Source: Deefgea chitinilytica (GTDB lineage: Bacteria > Pseudomonadota > Gammaproteobacteria > Burkholderiales > Chitinibacteraceae). Taken from it: a stretch of 64,000 bases of DNA. Both the position numbers and the translations under genes were made by a program. Below are positions 44,128 through 52,268 of this stretch, piece by piece (the stretch's first letter is position 1; each line of letters starts with the position of its first letter). The stretch covers positions 1 to 64,000 of the forward strand of contig NZ_WOFE01000006.1 in NCBI RefSeq assembly GCF_016881405.1, given 5' to 3'. The notes below the pieces were generated by a model. That model was not told the DNA's origin. It was given only the letters and a program-made list of their open reading frames with translations, and did not search any database.

Positions 44128-44247
44128 GCTTTGGCTTTGGTGGACAAGGGGCGTGACCAAGGTTTGATGCGGCTTGCGCCCTTGCCGTGCGGGCGTTACT
44201 GGAATGAGCCAATCGAGCCGCTGCGGCCTTAGACTGGCTTTCATCAA

Positions 44248-46155
44248 TTAGTATTGTTGTAACGCTTTGGCGAGGCGATGCTTGTGAATGGTGGTGCGCG
44301 GAACTTTGCCGTTAAACCAGACGCGCACATCGTCATCCAGACCGATGCCGTGCATATAGTTGTACAGCGCTTTATTTAGTGCGCGGCCCAGTTCGTCGTG
44401 ATCGACGCCGGTTGGGTCGATAAAGCCGATGTCATTGGTGGCAAAGCTAATTTCTGGCAATTTTTCCAGTGTTACACCAAACTCTTCTGGATTTTTGCCA
44501 ACAGGCGAATGCACGGTGCAGGCAAAACGGTGGAAGAAGCCGGATTGAATACAGCCGTTATCAAACAATTGCCGTACGTATTCCAGTGCGTCGACGGTGT
44601 CTTGCACCGTTTGCGTCGGGAAACCGTACATTAAATACGCGTGAACGAGTACGCCAGCCTCGGTAAAACTTTGCGTCACTTTAGCTACTTGCTCGACCGA
44701 CACGCCTTTTTTCATCAGTGCCAACAGTCGATCTGAAGCGACTTCTAGCCCGCCCGAAATTGCGATACAGCCGCTTTCGGCGAGTAATCGGCATAGATCG
44801 GGGCTGAAAGTTTTTTCGAAACGAATATTGCCCCACCATGAAATCGACACATTACGGCGTATGAGTTCTTCGGCCAGTGCTTTGAGTGCTTTGGGCGGTG
44901 CTGCTTCGTCGACAAAGTGAAATCCCGTTTGTCCTGTTTCAGCAATAATCGCTTCGATACGGTCAACGAGCACTTCGGCGGTGGTGGTTTCGTAGCGTGA
45001 AATGTAATCGAGCGTAATGTCGCAGAAGCTGCACTTTTTCCAATAACAGCCGTGTGCGACGGTAAGCTTGTTCCAGCGCCCATCCGACCAAAGTCGATGC
45101 ATTGGGTTGAGCATATCGAGCAGCGATAGGTAGCGATCCAGTGGCAAGCCATCCCAAGTCGGCGTGCCGACTTCGCCAAACGGCACTTCCGGCTCGATGA
45201 AATTAATGTATTTCACCGCGCCGTCTACGCGGGCAAAGGTGCGCACCAAACGTTGTTGCGAGCGCTTGCCTTTTAAGTGATCGAGTAGTGCCAATAGCGG
45301 GCGCTCGCCCGCATCGAGCATCACGTAATCGAAGTAATCAAAGACGCGCGGTTCTTTCAGCTCGCGCAGTTCGGTATTGGCAAAGCCGCCACCGAGCGCG
45401 ATGATCATATCGGGGTATTCCTTTCTAATCGTTTGGGCGATTCGGAAAGCGGCGTATACAGCGCCCGGGAAGGGCACGGATAGCAAAACAATATTGGGCT
45501 GGTGCTGTGCGACGGAGGCGAGCGTCAGCTCAGCCAGATAATCATCAACCAGCGTTGTCGGCGCCGCAAGCGCTTTAGCGAGTGGATCAAACGTCGGTTG
45601 TGACATCGCCAAGGATTCGGCGTAGCGCACAAATTCAAAGCGTGGATCAACGGCTTCGCGTAGTACATCGGCAATGTCGTTCAAATACAGCGTGCCCAAA
45701 TGCCGCGCACGATCTTGCGTGCCGAGCGCACCAAACGCCCACGCTAGCGGATCGCCGCCTTCGTCATCGATGTAGGCGTCTAGCGGGGCAAAACGCTCGC
45801 CTTCAGGCAGAAAATTGCGGCTGCAAATACGGTGGGCAATCGTCGAATCATGGCCTTGCAAAAACGCAATCGTCGGCGTAATGGTGGTGAAGTAGCGATC
45901 AAAGGTCGCATCAAACAGCGCCACTTGCGGTGAGCGTTTTTTGGGCGGGATTTTCTCGATTTTTTTACGAATATCGAGCAAACCATCTTTGGAAAATAGT
46001 TTCAGCATTAAAGCCAGCGCCAGATCGGTTTGCTGTGCCTCAATCTGCTGCGAGCGTAAAAAACCAGTTAAATACGCGGTGGAGGGGTAGGGCGTGTTGA
46101 GTTGCGTCATCGGCGGGATGATGGATAAAACGCGCGCTGATTCGATGATGCTCAT
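44248..46155 (-). CDS. B12-binding-domain radical SAM protein
   Basis: About 635 residues. The N-terminal half fits a cobalamin-binding Rossmann domain (NIVLLSVPFPGAVYAAFRIA, IIALGGGFANTELRE); the second half is a radical SAM barrel with the cluster cysteines in AHGCYWKKCSFCDI, spaced Cx4CxxC rather than the usual Cx3CxxC, then GNIRFEKTFSPDLC and GGLEVASDRLLALMKKGV. Such enzymes do radical methylation or rearrangement; the substrate is unknown. The start at 46155 follows AAGGAC. It stands alone between the chitobiase and a palindromic element. Confidence 0.88.
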   Translation of the reverse strand: MSIIESARVLSIIPPMTQLNTPYPSTAYLTGFLRSQQIEAQQTDLALALMLKLFSKDGLLDIRKKIEKIPPKKRSPQVALFDATFDRYFTTITPTIAFLQGHDSTIAHRICSRNFLPEGERFAPLDAYIDDEGGDPLAWAFGALGTQDRARHLGTLYLNDIADVLREAVDPRFEFVRYAESLAMSQPTFDPLAKALAAPTTLVDDYLAELTLASVAQHQPNIVLLSVPFPGAVYAAFRIAQTIRKEYPDMIIALGGGFANTELRELKEPRVFDYFDYVMLDAGERPLLALLDHLKGKRSQQRLVRTFARVDGAVKYINFIEPEVPFGEVGTPTWDGLPLDRYLSLLDMLNPMHRLWSDGRWNKLTVAHGCYWKKCSFCDITLDYISRYETTTAEVLVDRIEAIIAETGQTGFHFVDEAAPPKALKALAEELIRRNVSISWWGNIRFEKTFSPDLCRLLAESGCIAISGGLEVASDRLLALMKKGVSVEQVAKVTQSFTEAGVLVHAYLMYGFPTQTVQDTVDALEYVRQLFDNGCIQSGFFHRFACTVHSPVGKNPEEFGVTLEKLPEISFATNDIGFIDPTGVDHDELGRALNKALYNYMHGIGLDDDVRVWFNGKVPRTTIHKHRLAKALQQY

Positions 46156-46207
46156 GGAAGTCCTTTCTACCGTACTCTGCATGTGATGCAATACAAATTA
46201 ATTGCAT

Positions 46208-46256
46208 GGGTATTTTTATCTAGCCATTGATGGTGAATTGCTAGATTGAAATACCC
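46208..46256. repeat. ~50-bp palindromic element, copy 7
   Basis: GGGTATTTttatCTAGCCATTgat ... ATTGCTAGattGAAATACCC, arms complementary both outside and inside. It lies upstream of the radical SAM gene. Confidence 0.75.
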
Positions 46257-46286
46257 AGCTATGATTGGGCTTGGCTTGCTGGCCAA

Positions 46287-46328
46287 TAAAAAAACCCCAG
46301 TCGCAATTTGCGGGCTGAGGTTTGTTTT
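46287..46328 (-). terminator. Terminator of the chemoreceptor gene
   Basis: AAACCcCAG ... CTGaGGTTT stem with T runs on both sides, between the chemoreceptor stop (46423) and the radical SAM gene. Confidence 0.65.
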
Positions 46329-46422
46329 TCTGCTTGTCTTGCAGAACTCAATGTGTGTAAGTATACCTGAGTTTGCTCGTTTGTCTGCGCAGCAATAAGG
46401 AAGTCAAAAGGGCGTTTATTGT

Positions 46423-48942
46423 TTAAAACTCCTCCCAATGTTCTTCATTTTCACGACTTAATTGCGGCGGCACATTGACCAATTTGGCTTTGCTTGGCGT
46501 TGTTTTCTTGATGTCTTTGCTAATCTGCGGCATAGGGGCTGCTTTCGCAATCGAAATTTGTGGCGCATGGTTGAGTTTAAAGACGCTCACCGATTCGGCC
46601 AAACTTTGTGCTTGCTCTTCGAGTGATTCGGCTGCGGCGGCGGCTTGTTCAACCAGCGCGGCATTTTGTTGTGTGACTTCATCCATTTGGATAATCGCTT
46701 GGTTGACTTGAGCAATGCCTGCGCTTTGCTCGGCTGATGCGGCGGAAATTTCACTCATAATGTCGGTCACACGCTGAATGCTGGTTTCGATTTCGCTCAT
46801 CGTGACGCCGGCTTCTGCGACCAGTTTCGCGCCCGTTTCAACTTGGTTCACCGAGTCGCCAATCAGTGTTTTGATTTCTTTTGCGGCGGAGGCGGAGCGC
46901 TGTGCGAGATTGCGGACTTCTGAGGCAACGACCGCAAAGCCACGGCCTTGTTCGCCCGCGCGAGCGGCTTCAACCGCGGCGTTGAGTGCCAAGATATTGG
47001 TTTGGAAGGCGATGCCATCAATCACGCTAATGATGTCGACAATCTTGCGCGACGCGTCGTTAATTGAACTCATGGTCTCGACCACTTTACCCACCACCGC
47101 ACCGCCTTTGCTGGCAACTTCGGACGAGGTGCGCGCCAATTGGCTGGCTACGACAGCGTTTTCAGCATTTTGCTTCACAGTACTGGTGAGCTCTTCCATG
47201 CTCGACGCCGTTTCTTCAAGGCTGGCGGCCTGAGCTTCCGTGCGGCGTGATAGATCGGCATTGCCTTGTGAGATTTCTTTGGCGGCCGTGTTGATTGAGG
47301 TGCCCGCGTATTGAATTTCGCTGACTAGACGCTGCAAGTTTTCGACGGTGGCGTTCACGCCCTGTTTAGTTTCGCCAAAAAGCCCCGGATAATCTTGCGT
47401 GATGGTTTTCGTCAGATCGCCGTCGGCCAGTGCATTGGCCACCCGCATTACGTCGTGTAGGCCGGTATCGGTGACCGTTGAGAGTTGATTGAGTAATTCA
47501 GAAAGTCGCAGCGTGTAGCCTTGCTTGTCGCTTAGATTAATTTTGACACTAAAATCACCGTGATTGGCGGCGGCTTCGACGGTTTGCTCGATTTCGGCGA
47601 TGATTTTTTTCAAGGCCGCCACGGTCGAGTTCACGCCATTTTTGGTTTGTCCAAAAAGGCCAGGGTAATCTTTGTTAATCGTTTGGGTTAAATCACCTGC
47701 GGCTAGTGCATTCGATACGCGAAGTACATCGTTAAAACCTACATCGCAGGTTTCGGTCAGTTGATTGAGGTTTTGAATCATCTCTTGGAACATGAATTCA
47801 TATTTTTTTGCATCAGCGCGTTGACTAAAATCGCCACGCGAGCCTGATTCGGCGAGCAATTTGACGTCGCTACTGATGGAGAGCAGGGCAGATTTTACAT
47901 CTTGCAGCGCGATGGTGATTTTGGCTTTATCGCCGGGTAGTTGTGGCATATTGGGGGTGAAGTTGCCGCGCGAGTAGGCTTTGATCACGTCAACAATTTG
48001 GTTTTGCACTTCGATGTGAGCATTGACCAGCGCGTTGGCTTCTTTGGCCATGACTGCGAATGAGCCATTAAATTTCGTGGCATCCATTTGGCTAGCGATC
48101 CAGCCTTGCGCATGTTGCTCTGCCATTTGATTTTGTTCGGCCACAAAGCGTTGAATGGCGGTTTGCATTTGTTGCATTGCAAACATCACACTGGATGTGT
48201 CGCCGTTTTGGAGTGTAATTGTATTGTGCATATTGCCTTGCGCCACTGCTAAAGCTACCGCTGCGGCTTGTGATGGCTCGCCACCGAGTTGCTTCATTAG
48301 GGCGCGTACAATCAGCCACGCAATCAATAAACCCAGTAGTAGGGCGATTATGCTCATTGAGGCAATCAGGTTTTTCGCTGTTTCAGCCATCGCATCGGCG
48401 GCTTGGCCTTCACTATCCATCAATTCTTTTTGATGCTGAATTAATGCAAAAATGGCGGTTTGGTAATTTAAATCTGCGTCGTGCAGGCCTTGCATGAGTA
48501 GTGTTTTGGCCGCGTCAATTTGCTGTCGATCTTTGCTTAGGGCAAGAAACTGATCGAGTTGCTCGGCAAAGACTCTGCGTTTTTCAGTTGCATCTTTGAG
48601 TAAGGCGATGCCTTTTGCGTCGTGAATGGTGTCTTCTAGTTTTTTATATTCGGCAGAATTAGCGAGCCGTGCTTGGGAGATTGCTGTGAGTTCTTGGTCA
48701 ATTTTTGTCTGTTCGTTGAGTAAGACCAGATTTCGATTGGCAATCGCTACGCGATTGAGATTGTCGATTAGTGTGTTGGAACTGACTGTTTTAGGGTACA
48801 GATCCTGAATGATGGTTTCGATGCTGTTGTTGAGTGTGGAAAATCGACTGAATGCCAAAGTGCCCGAGATGAGCATTAAGACGATGACCAAACCAAACCC
48901 TAGACCGAGTTGAGTCCGAACCTTTATTGATTGCATGTTCAT
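46423..48942 (-). CDS. Methyl-accepting chemotaxis protein with repeated HAMP-like modules
   Basis: 839 residues. N-terminal TM ([20 protein letters not shown]), a ~160-residue helical periplasmic domain of the 4HB type, a second TM ([16 protein letters not shown]), then an unusually long linker with three related HAMP-like units ([14 protein letters not shown]..., [38 protein letters not shown]). The C-terminal signalling domain has the hairpin tip of MCPs ([20 protein letters not shown]). The protein ends HWEEF, an xWxxF pentapeptide that tethers CheR/CheB. AGGAGAG precedes the start. The ligand is unknown. Confidence 0.93.
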   Translation of the reverse strand: MNMQSIKVRTQLGLGFGLVIVLMLISGTLAFSRFSTLNNSIETIIQDLYPKTVSSNTLIDNLNRVAIANRNLVLLNEQTKIDQELTAISQARLANSAEYKKLEDTIHDAKGIALLKDATEKRRVFAEQLDQFLALSKDRQQIDAAKTLLMQGLHDADLNYQTAIFALIQHQKELMDSEGQAADAMAETAKNLIASMSIIALLLGLLIAWLIVRALMKQLGGEPSQAAAVALAVAQGNMHNTITLQNGDTSSVMFAMQQMQTAIQRFVAEQNQMAEQHAQGWIASQMDATKFNGSFAVMAKEANALVNAHIEVQNQIVDVIKAYSRGNFTPNMPQLPGDKAKITIALQDVKSALLSISSDVKLLAESGSRGDFSQRADAKKYEFMFQEMIQNLNQLTETCDVGFNDVLRVSNALAAGDLTQTINKDYPGLFGQTKNGVNSTVAALKKIIAEIEQTVEAAANHGDFSVKINLSDKQGYTLRLSELLNQLSTVTDTGLHDVMRVANALADGDLTKTITQDYPGLFGETKQGVNATVENLQRLVSEIQYAGTSINTAAKEISQGNADLSRRTEAQAASLEETASSMEELTSTVKQNAENAVVASQLARTSSEVASKGGAVVGKVVETMSSINDASRKIVDIISVIDGIAFQTNILALNAAVEAARAGEQGRGFAVVASEVRNLAQRSASAAKEIKTLIGDSVNQVETGAKLVAEAGVTMSEIETSIQRVTDIMSEISAASAEQSAGIAQVNQAIIQMDEVTQQNAALVEQAAAAAESLEEQAQSLAESVSVFKLNHAPQISIAKAAPMPQISKDIKKTTPSKAKLVNVPPQLSRENEEHWEEF

Positions 48943-49135
48943 CTCTTGCTCTCCTGACTCTGCTTAGCGCTTGCTTTTGCAGCCTCGACTAACTCACTGT
49001 TTGTGATAGAGATAAAAAATCGTTGCAATTAATATAGATTTAGATCGGACTAAAATGCTGCGCTGCGGCATTGGAAATTGATTCAGATCAAATTATGGGG
49101 CTGTAGGCTGGCGATTGCTCGTCTGAATGGCGGCG

Positions 49136-49167
49136 ATAAAAAAGGGTTTAGCTATTAGCTAAACCCT
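49136..49167 (-). terminator. Terminator of the tRNA operon
   Basis: On the minus strand AGGGTTTAGC TAATA GCTAAACCCT followed by TTTTTTA, directly after the tRNA-Leu(TAA). Confidence 0.9.
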
Positions 49168-49174
49168 GTATTGG

Positions 49175-49259
49175 TGGTGCTCGGAGCGGGACTTGAACCC
49201 GCACACCTTGCGGCGAGGGATTTTAAGTCCCTTGTGTCTACCAATTTCACCATCCGAGC
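49175..49259 (-). tRNA. tRNA-Leu (anticodon TAA)
   Basis: 85 nt with acceptor GCTCGGA/TCCGAGC, encoded CCA, anticodon loop CTTAAAA, long variable arm and T-loop TTCAAGT. Last gene of the five-tRNA operon. Confidence 0.96.
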
Positions 49260-49315
49260 GCTGGGCATTACTGCTTCAGCATTTTTTAAAATTCGAGTTG
49301 TCGAATTTTATTGTT

Positions 49316-49389
49316 TGGAGGCGGAGGTCGGAATCGAACCGGCGTAAACGGCTTTGCAGGCCGCGGCATAACCATTTTGCTACTCCGCC
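49316..49389 (-). tRNA. tRNA-Cys (anticodon GCA)
   Basis: 74 nt, acceptor GGCGGAG with encoded CCA end TCCA, anticodon loop CTGCAAA and T-loop TTCGATT. Fourth in the operon. Confidence 0.95.
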
Positions 49390-49430
49390 AGGAGCTTTGT
49401 CAGTTAATGAAAATTCACTAGCTGAGAATT

Positions 49431-49506
49431 TGGAGCGGGATAAGAGGCTCGAACTCTCGACCTATACCTTGGCAAGGTATCGCTCTACCAACTGAGCTAA
49501 TCCCGC
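49431..49506 (-). tRNA. tRNA-Gly (anticodon GCC), copy 3 in operon order
   Basis: 76 nt with acceptor GCGGGAT, anticodon loop TTGCCAA and T-loop TTCGAGC. Identical to the two copies at 49525 and 49637. Confidence 0.96.
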
Positions 49507-49524
49507 ATCGTATTTTGCAATGTT

Positions 49525-49600
49525 TGGAGCGGGATAAGAGGCTCGAACTCTCGACCTATACCTTGGCAAGGTATCGCTCTACCAACTGAGCTAATCCCGC
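49525..49600 (-). tRNA. tRNA-Gly (anticodon GCC), copy 2
   Basis: 76 nt, identical to its neighbours; only the short spacers differ. Confidence 0.96.
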
Positions 49601-49636
49601 ATCAAATTTACAGATGCTTTTTTTACTACGCCAATG

Positions 49637-49712
49637 TGGAGCGGGATAAGAGGCTCGAACTCTCGACCTATACCTTGGCAAGGTATCGCTCTACCAACTG
49701 AGCTAATCCCGC
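49637..49712 (-). tRNA. tRNA-Gly (anticodon GCC), copy 1
   Basis: 76 nt, first gene of the operon, about 40 bp from the strong promoter. Confidence 0.96.
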
Positions 49713-49751
49713 ATCCGTGTCTGCACTTCATGTGAATTGCAGAGGAGGCGA

Positions 49752-49780
49752 ATTATGGACAAGCGTTGCGGCGGTGTCAA
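49752..49780 (-). promoter_or_regulatory. Sigma-70 promoter of the tRNA operon
   Basis: On the minus strand TTGACA (49780-49775), a 17-bp spacer and CATAAT (49757-49752), followed by the GC-rich stretch TCGCCTCCTC typical of stringently controlled stable-RNA promoters. Confidence 0.85.
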
Positions 49781-49973
49781 GTCTATGTGTAATTTTTTTT
49801 CTTTATTTGGCGGCGTCAGCGAGAAATTAGTGTTATTTAAGACTGAGATTGCAGTGGCGGGCGTGATAATATTCGGGGATTGATTTCGGTGTGCTGCACA
49901 GTGCGAGGTAATAAATTCTGATGCTACTTATTGCTGCACATCGCCTTTGTGATTTGCTTATTGAGGAACGCCC

Positions 49974-50888
49974 ATGACTCGCGTTGTCACACTTGCCCAC
50001 TATTATACCGCGCCTGAAATTCAGCAAATGGCGGATAAAGTCGGCGATAGTTTGGAATTGTCACTCTTTGCACGTGATGCGGATGCCGACATTATTGTGT
50101 TTGCTGGCGTGCGTTTTATGGCTGAAACGGCGAAAATTTTAAATCCGAATGCAACGGTGATTTTGCCTGATGCAGGTTCAACCTGTTCCTTGGTGACGCA
50201 AACCGACGTTGCTGCACTGAAAGCGTGGCGTGAATCATATCCGGATCATGTGCACGTGTCGTACATTAATAGCTCAGCAGAGCATAAAGCGTTGTCGGAC
50301 TGGATTGTGACTAGCCGCAACGTCGATGACATCATCGCGCATTTGTATGCCGAAGGTAAAAAAGTCATTTTCTCGCCAGATTACAATATGGGCGGTTATC
50401 TGAATTATCAGCATGGCTACGAGATGCCGCTATGGTCGGCGGTGTGTGAAGTGCATGATAAGTTTAACCAAGCGGCGCTCGATGAAGCCTTTGCCGCATG
50501 TACTACCGCCAAATACTTGATTGCGCACCCAGAAAGCCCGCTGCCGGTGCTGAAATTGGCTGATTACGTTGGTTCGACATCGGGAATGCTAAATTGGATT
50601 AAGTCGTATGACAAAGAGCCTGACGGCGTGATCTTCGTCGCGACGGAAGACGGTATTTTGTACAATATGCGTTTGGCACGCCCTGATTTGAATATCGAAC
50701 AAGCGCCAATTTACGCCGGTTGCCAATGCAATTCATGCCCGTATATGAAGATGAATACCATTAATGCGGTAAAAAATGCGCAAGCAGGAAAAGGGACGGT
50801 GATTGATTACCTGACTCCGGCCGATATGGATGCGGCGCGGTTGCCGATTGAGCGCATGCTGGAATTTTCAAAGCGCTATTACGCCTAA
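49974..50888 (+). CDS. nadA: Quinolinate synthase A
   Basis: 304 residues, the short NadA form. Condenses iminoaspartate with dihydroxyacetone phosphate to quinolinate in NAD synthesis, using a [4Fe-4S] cluster. Visible: LAHYYTAPEIQQMAD, VFAGVRFMAETAKIL, the cluster Cys in DAGSTCSLV, SAVCEVHDKF and the C-terminal CQCNSCPYMKMNT, plus GSTSGMLNWIK. GAGG precedes the ATG at 7 bp. Monocistronic; no nadB or nadC nearby. Confidence 0.96.
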   Translation: MTRVVTLAHYYTAPEIQQMADKVGDSLELSLFARDADADIIVFAGVRFMAETAKILNPNATVILPDAGSTCSLVTQTDVAALKAWRESYPDHVHVSYINSSAEHKALSDWIVTSRNVDDIIAHLYAEGKKVIFSPDYNMGGYLNYQHGYEMPLWSAVCEVHDKFNQAALDEAFAACTTAKYLIAHPESPLPVLKLADYVGSTSGMLNWIKSYDKEPDGVIFVATEDGILYNMRLARPDLNIEQAPIYAGCQCNSCPYMKMNTINAVKNAQAGKGTVIDYLTPADMDAARLPIERMLEFSKRYYA

Positions 50889-50897
50889 TGAGTGATG

Positions 50898-50948
50898 GAG
50901 GTATTGCTCGATAGCTATTCTAGTGCAACGGCTGCAGAGGAATACCTC
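50898..50948. repeat. ~50-bp palindromic element, copy 8
   Basis: GAGGTATTgCTCgataGC ... GCtgcaGAGgAATACCTC between nadA and the convergent pseudopilin gene, overlapping that gene's stop region. It may serve as a terminator for both. Confidence 0.65.
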
Positions 50949-51455
50949 TTATCGTGTTCGGCCTGTTCCTTGGTTTGGCCAATGGGCAAACCGCCAGTCT
51001 TGATAAGATTTGGCATCTTTGAAGTTGGCGTATTCTTCCGGAAAATTATCGGTTTTGAGTGGTTTAGCGTTTGATTTACTTTGTACGCCCATAAAACCAC
51101 CGCCAGGTCCGCCAATATAGAGCCAATCCTCACCCGTCATCGGGTCTTTGTAGGCCTTTCTGAGGTAATGTCGCGGGAAGGGGACGCGCGGGTCTTGGAC
51201 CAGATCTTCCATGCGCTTTGGATATTGTGCACCACCTGCTGATTGTTGCTCACTGTATTGTTTGATGGCGAGTCGAATTTCATTGCCAACGCGCATGAGT
51301 TCCGCTTCTTTGTTGCGTTGAATCCGGTTGTGCCAAGCCTCGCCAACTTGCGCCAGATAAATGCCCATAATGAGCACTAACATCAGTGCCCATACATAAG
51401 CGAAGCCGCTTTGTTCTAAATGGCGGCGCTTACCAACTACTGTATGGCGAACCAT
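50949..51455 (-). CDS. Divergent pseudopilin-like protein (last gene of secretion operon)
   Basis: 168 residues. The N-terminus EQSGFAYVWALMLVLIMGIYLAQ-type segment has the Gly-Phe step and single helix of a type II pseudopilin but lacks the usual Glu at +5. It is followed by a long helix (NRIQRNKEAELMRVGNEIRL) and a globular domain with PKRMEDLVQDPR and LYIGGPGGGFMGVQSK. Prepilin processing is uncertain. It overlaps the preceding pseudopilin gene by 26 bp and is probably a minor tip component. Confidence 0.7.
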   Translation of the reverse strand: MVRHTVVGKRRHLEQSGFAYVWALMLVLIMGIYLAQVGEAWHNRIQRNKEAELMRVGNEIRLAIKQYSEQQSAGGAQYPKRMEDLVQDPRVPFPRHYLRKAYKDPMTGEDWLYIGGPGGGFMGVQSKSNAKPLKTDNFPEEYANFKDAKSYQDWRFAHWPNQGTGRTR

Positions 51456-51819
51456 CGCTGCTTGTTCCTTGTGCTCCGCTTTTTAGATCATAAACACCGC
51501 TGCCAGTTTCAGGGGCGACAATAATCCATGAGTCTCGCTTGCCAGTAATTGGATCTAGCGGTAATTCACGCAGATATTTTTTACTAACGAGCTCATCCAA
51601 GTTGGCTGGATAGCGGCCAGTATCAGCAAAAAATTTATCAATCCCGTCACGTACCGCAACCAGATTATGCTTGAGTACCGTTTCTTGGGCTCGGTCTGTT
51701 TGTTGAAAATAGCGGGGTACAACCAGTGTTAGCAAACTCGCCATAATGGCTAACACGACTAATAGTTCAATCAGGGTAAAACCCCGGTACTGCTTACCAT
51801 TCACGATAGGGAACTCCAT
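51430..51819 (-). CDS. Type II secretion pseudopilin (GspG-like minor)
   Basis: 129 residues. A short leader ending KQYRG precedes FTLIELLVVLAIMASLLTLV, the classic prepilin peptidase site and N-terminal helix with Glu5. The globular part has a GspG-like pattern: DGIDKFFADTGRYPANLDELV and LPLDPITGKRDSWII. It lies between two other pseudopilin genes with overlapping ends, so the three are cotranslated. Confidence 0.85.
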   Translation of the reverse strand: MEFPIVNGKQYRGFTLIELLVVLAIMASLLTLVVPRYFQQTDRAQETVLKHNLVAVRDGIDKFFADTGRYPANLDELVSKKYLRELPLDPITGKRDSWIIVAPETGSGVYDLKSGAQGTSSDGSPYSSW

Positions 51820-52267
51820 TCAGGCCGATTTTATCCGAGGTAGAGTAAACATCATACACGTCACGCCCCTCGGCGGGTGCATCGGCGGGGCTGGCATAAC
51901 TACGCAAACCCCAAGTTTGTGCATTCGTTTTGCTCGGACAATCACAAAATGGATCGCGTGGCAGTCGGCGTAGAAAGTAGATTTTTTTCCCAGCAGGATC
52001 TTTTAAGTCTTTTGCTCCTTCGACCAGTGTTTCTAAAGTTGGTGGATAGCCAGACTCATCGAGGGATTTATTTACCCGATTGGCATCAACAGCCGCTTTG
52101 TAGTTGTCGATGCCACTGCGGATTTGCCAAAGTGCACGGCGTAGCTCATCCTCTCGATTTCGGGTTGCCGCCACTTGCGACAGAGGCAGTGCGACGGTCG
52201 CAAGCACCGCGAGGATGGTTAAAGTCACCATCAATTCGATGAGGGTAAAGCCGCGAATAGATCTCAT
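51794..52267 (-). CDS. Type II secretion pseudopilin
   Basis: 157 residues from ATG 52267. MRSIRG then FTLIELMVTLTILAVLATVA gives the prepilin cleavage site and helix. The globular part has ELRRALWQIRSGIDNYK, GYPPTLETLVEG and two Cys in RDPFCDCPSK, unusual in this family and perhaps a disulphide. The ORF extends to 52378 but the upstream part overlaps the secretin and has no start signal. The gene overlaps the next pseudopilin by 26 bp. Confidence 0.82.
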   Translation of the reverse strand: MRSIRGFTLIELMVTLTILAVLATVALPLSQVAATRNREDELRRALWQIRSGIDNYKAAVDANRVNKSLDESGYPPTLETLVEGAKDLKDPAGKKIYFLRRLPRDPFCDCPSKTNAQTWGLRSYASPADAPAEGRDVYDVYSTSDKIGLNGVPYREW

Positions 52268-52268
52268 T

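Noticed and set aside
49431-49712. Triple tRNA-Gly as an assembly artefact
   Set aside because: Spacers between the copies differ in length and sequence, so a genuine tandem array is more likely.
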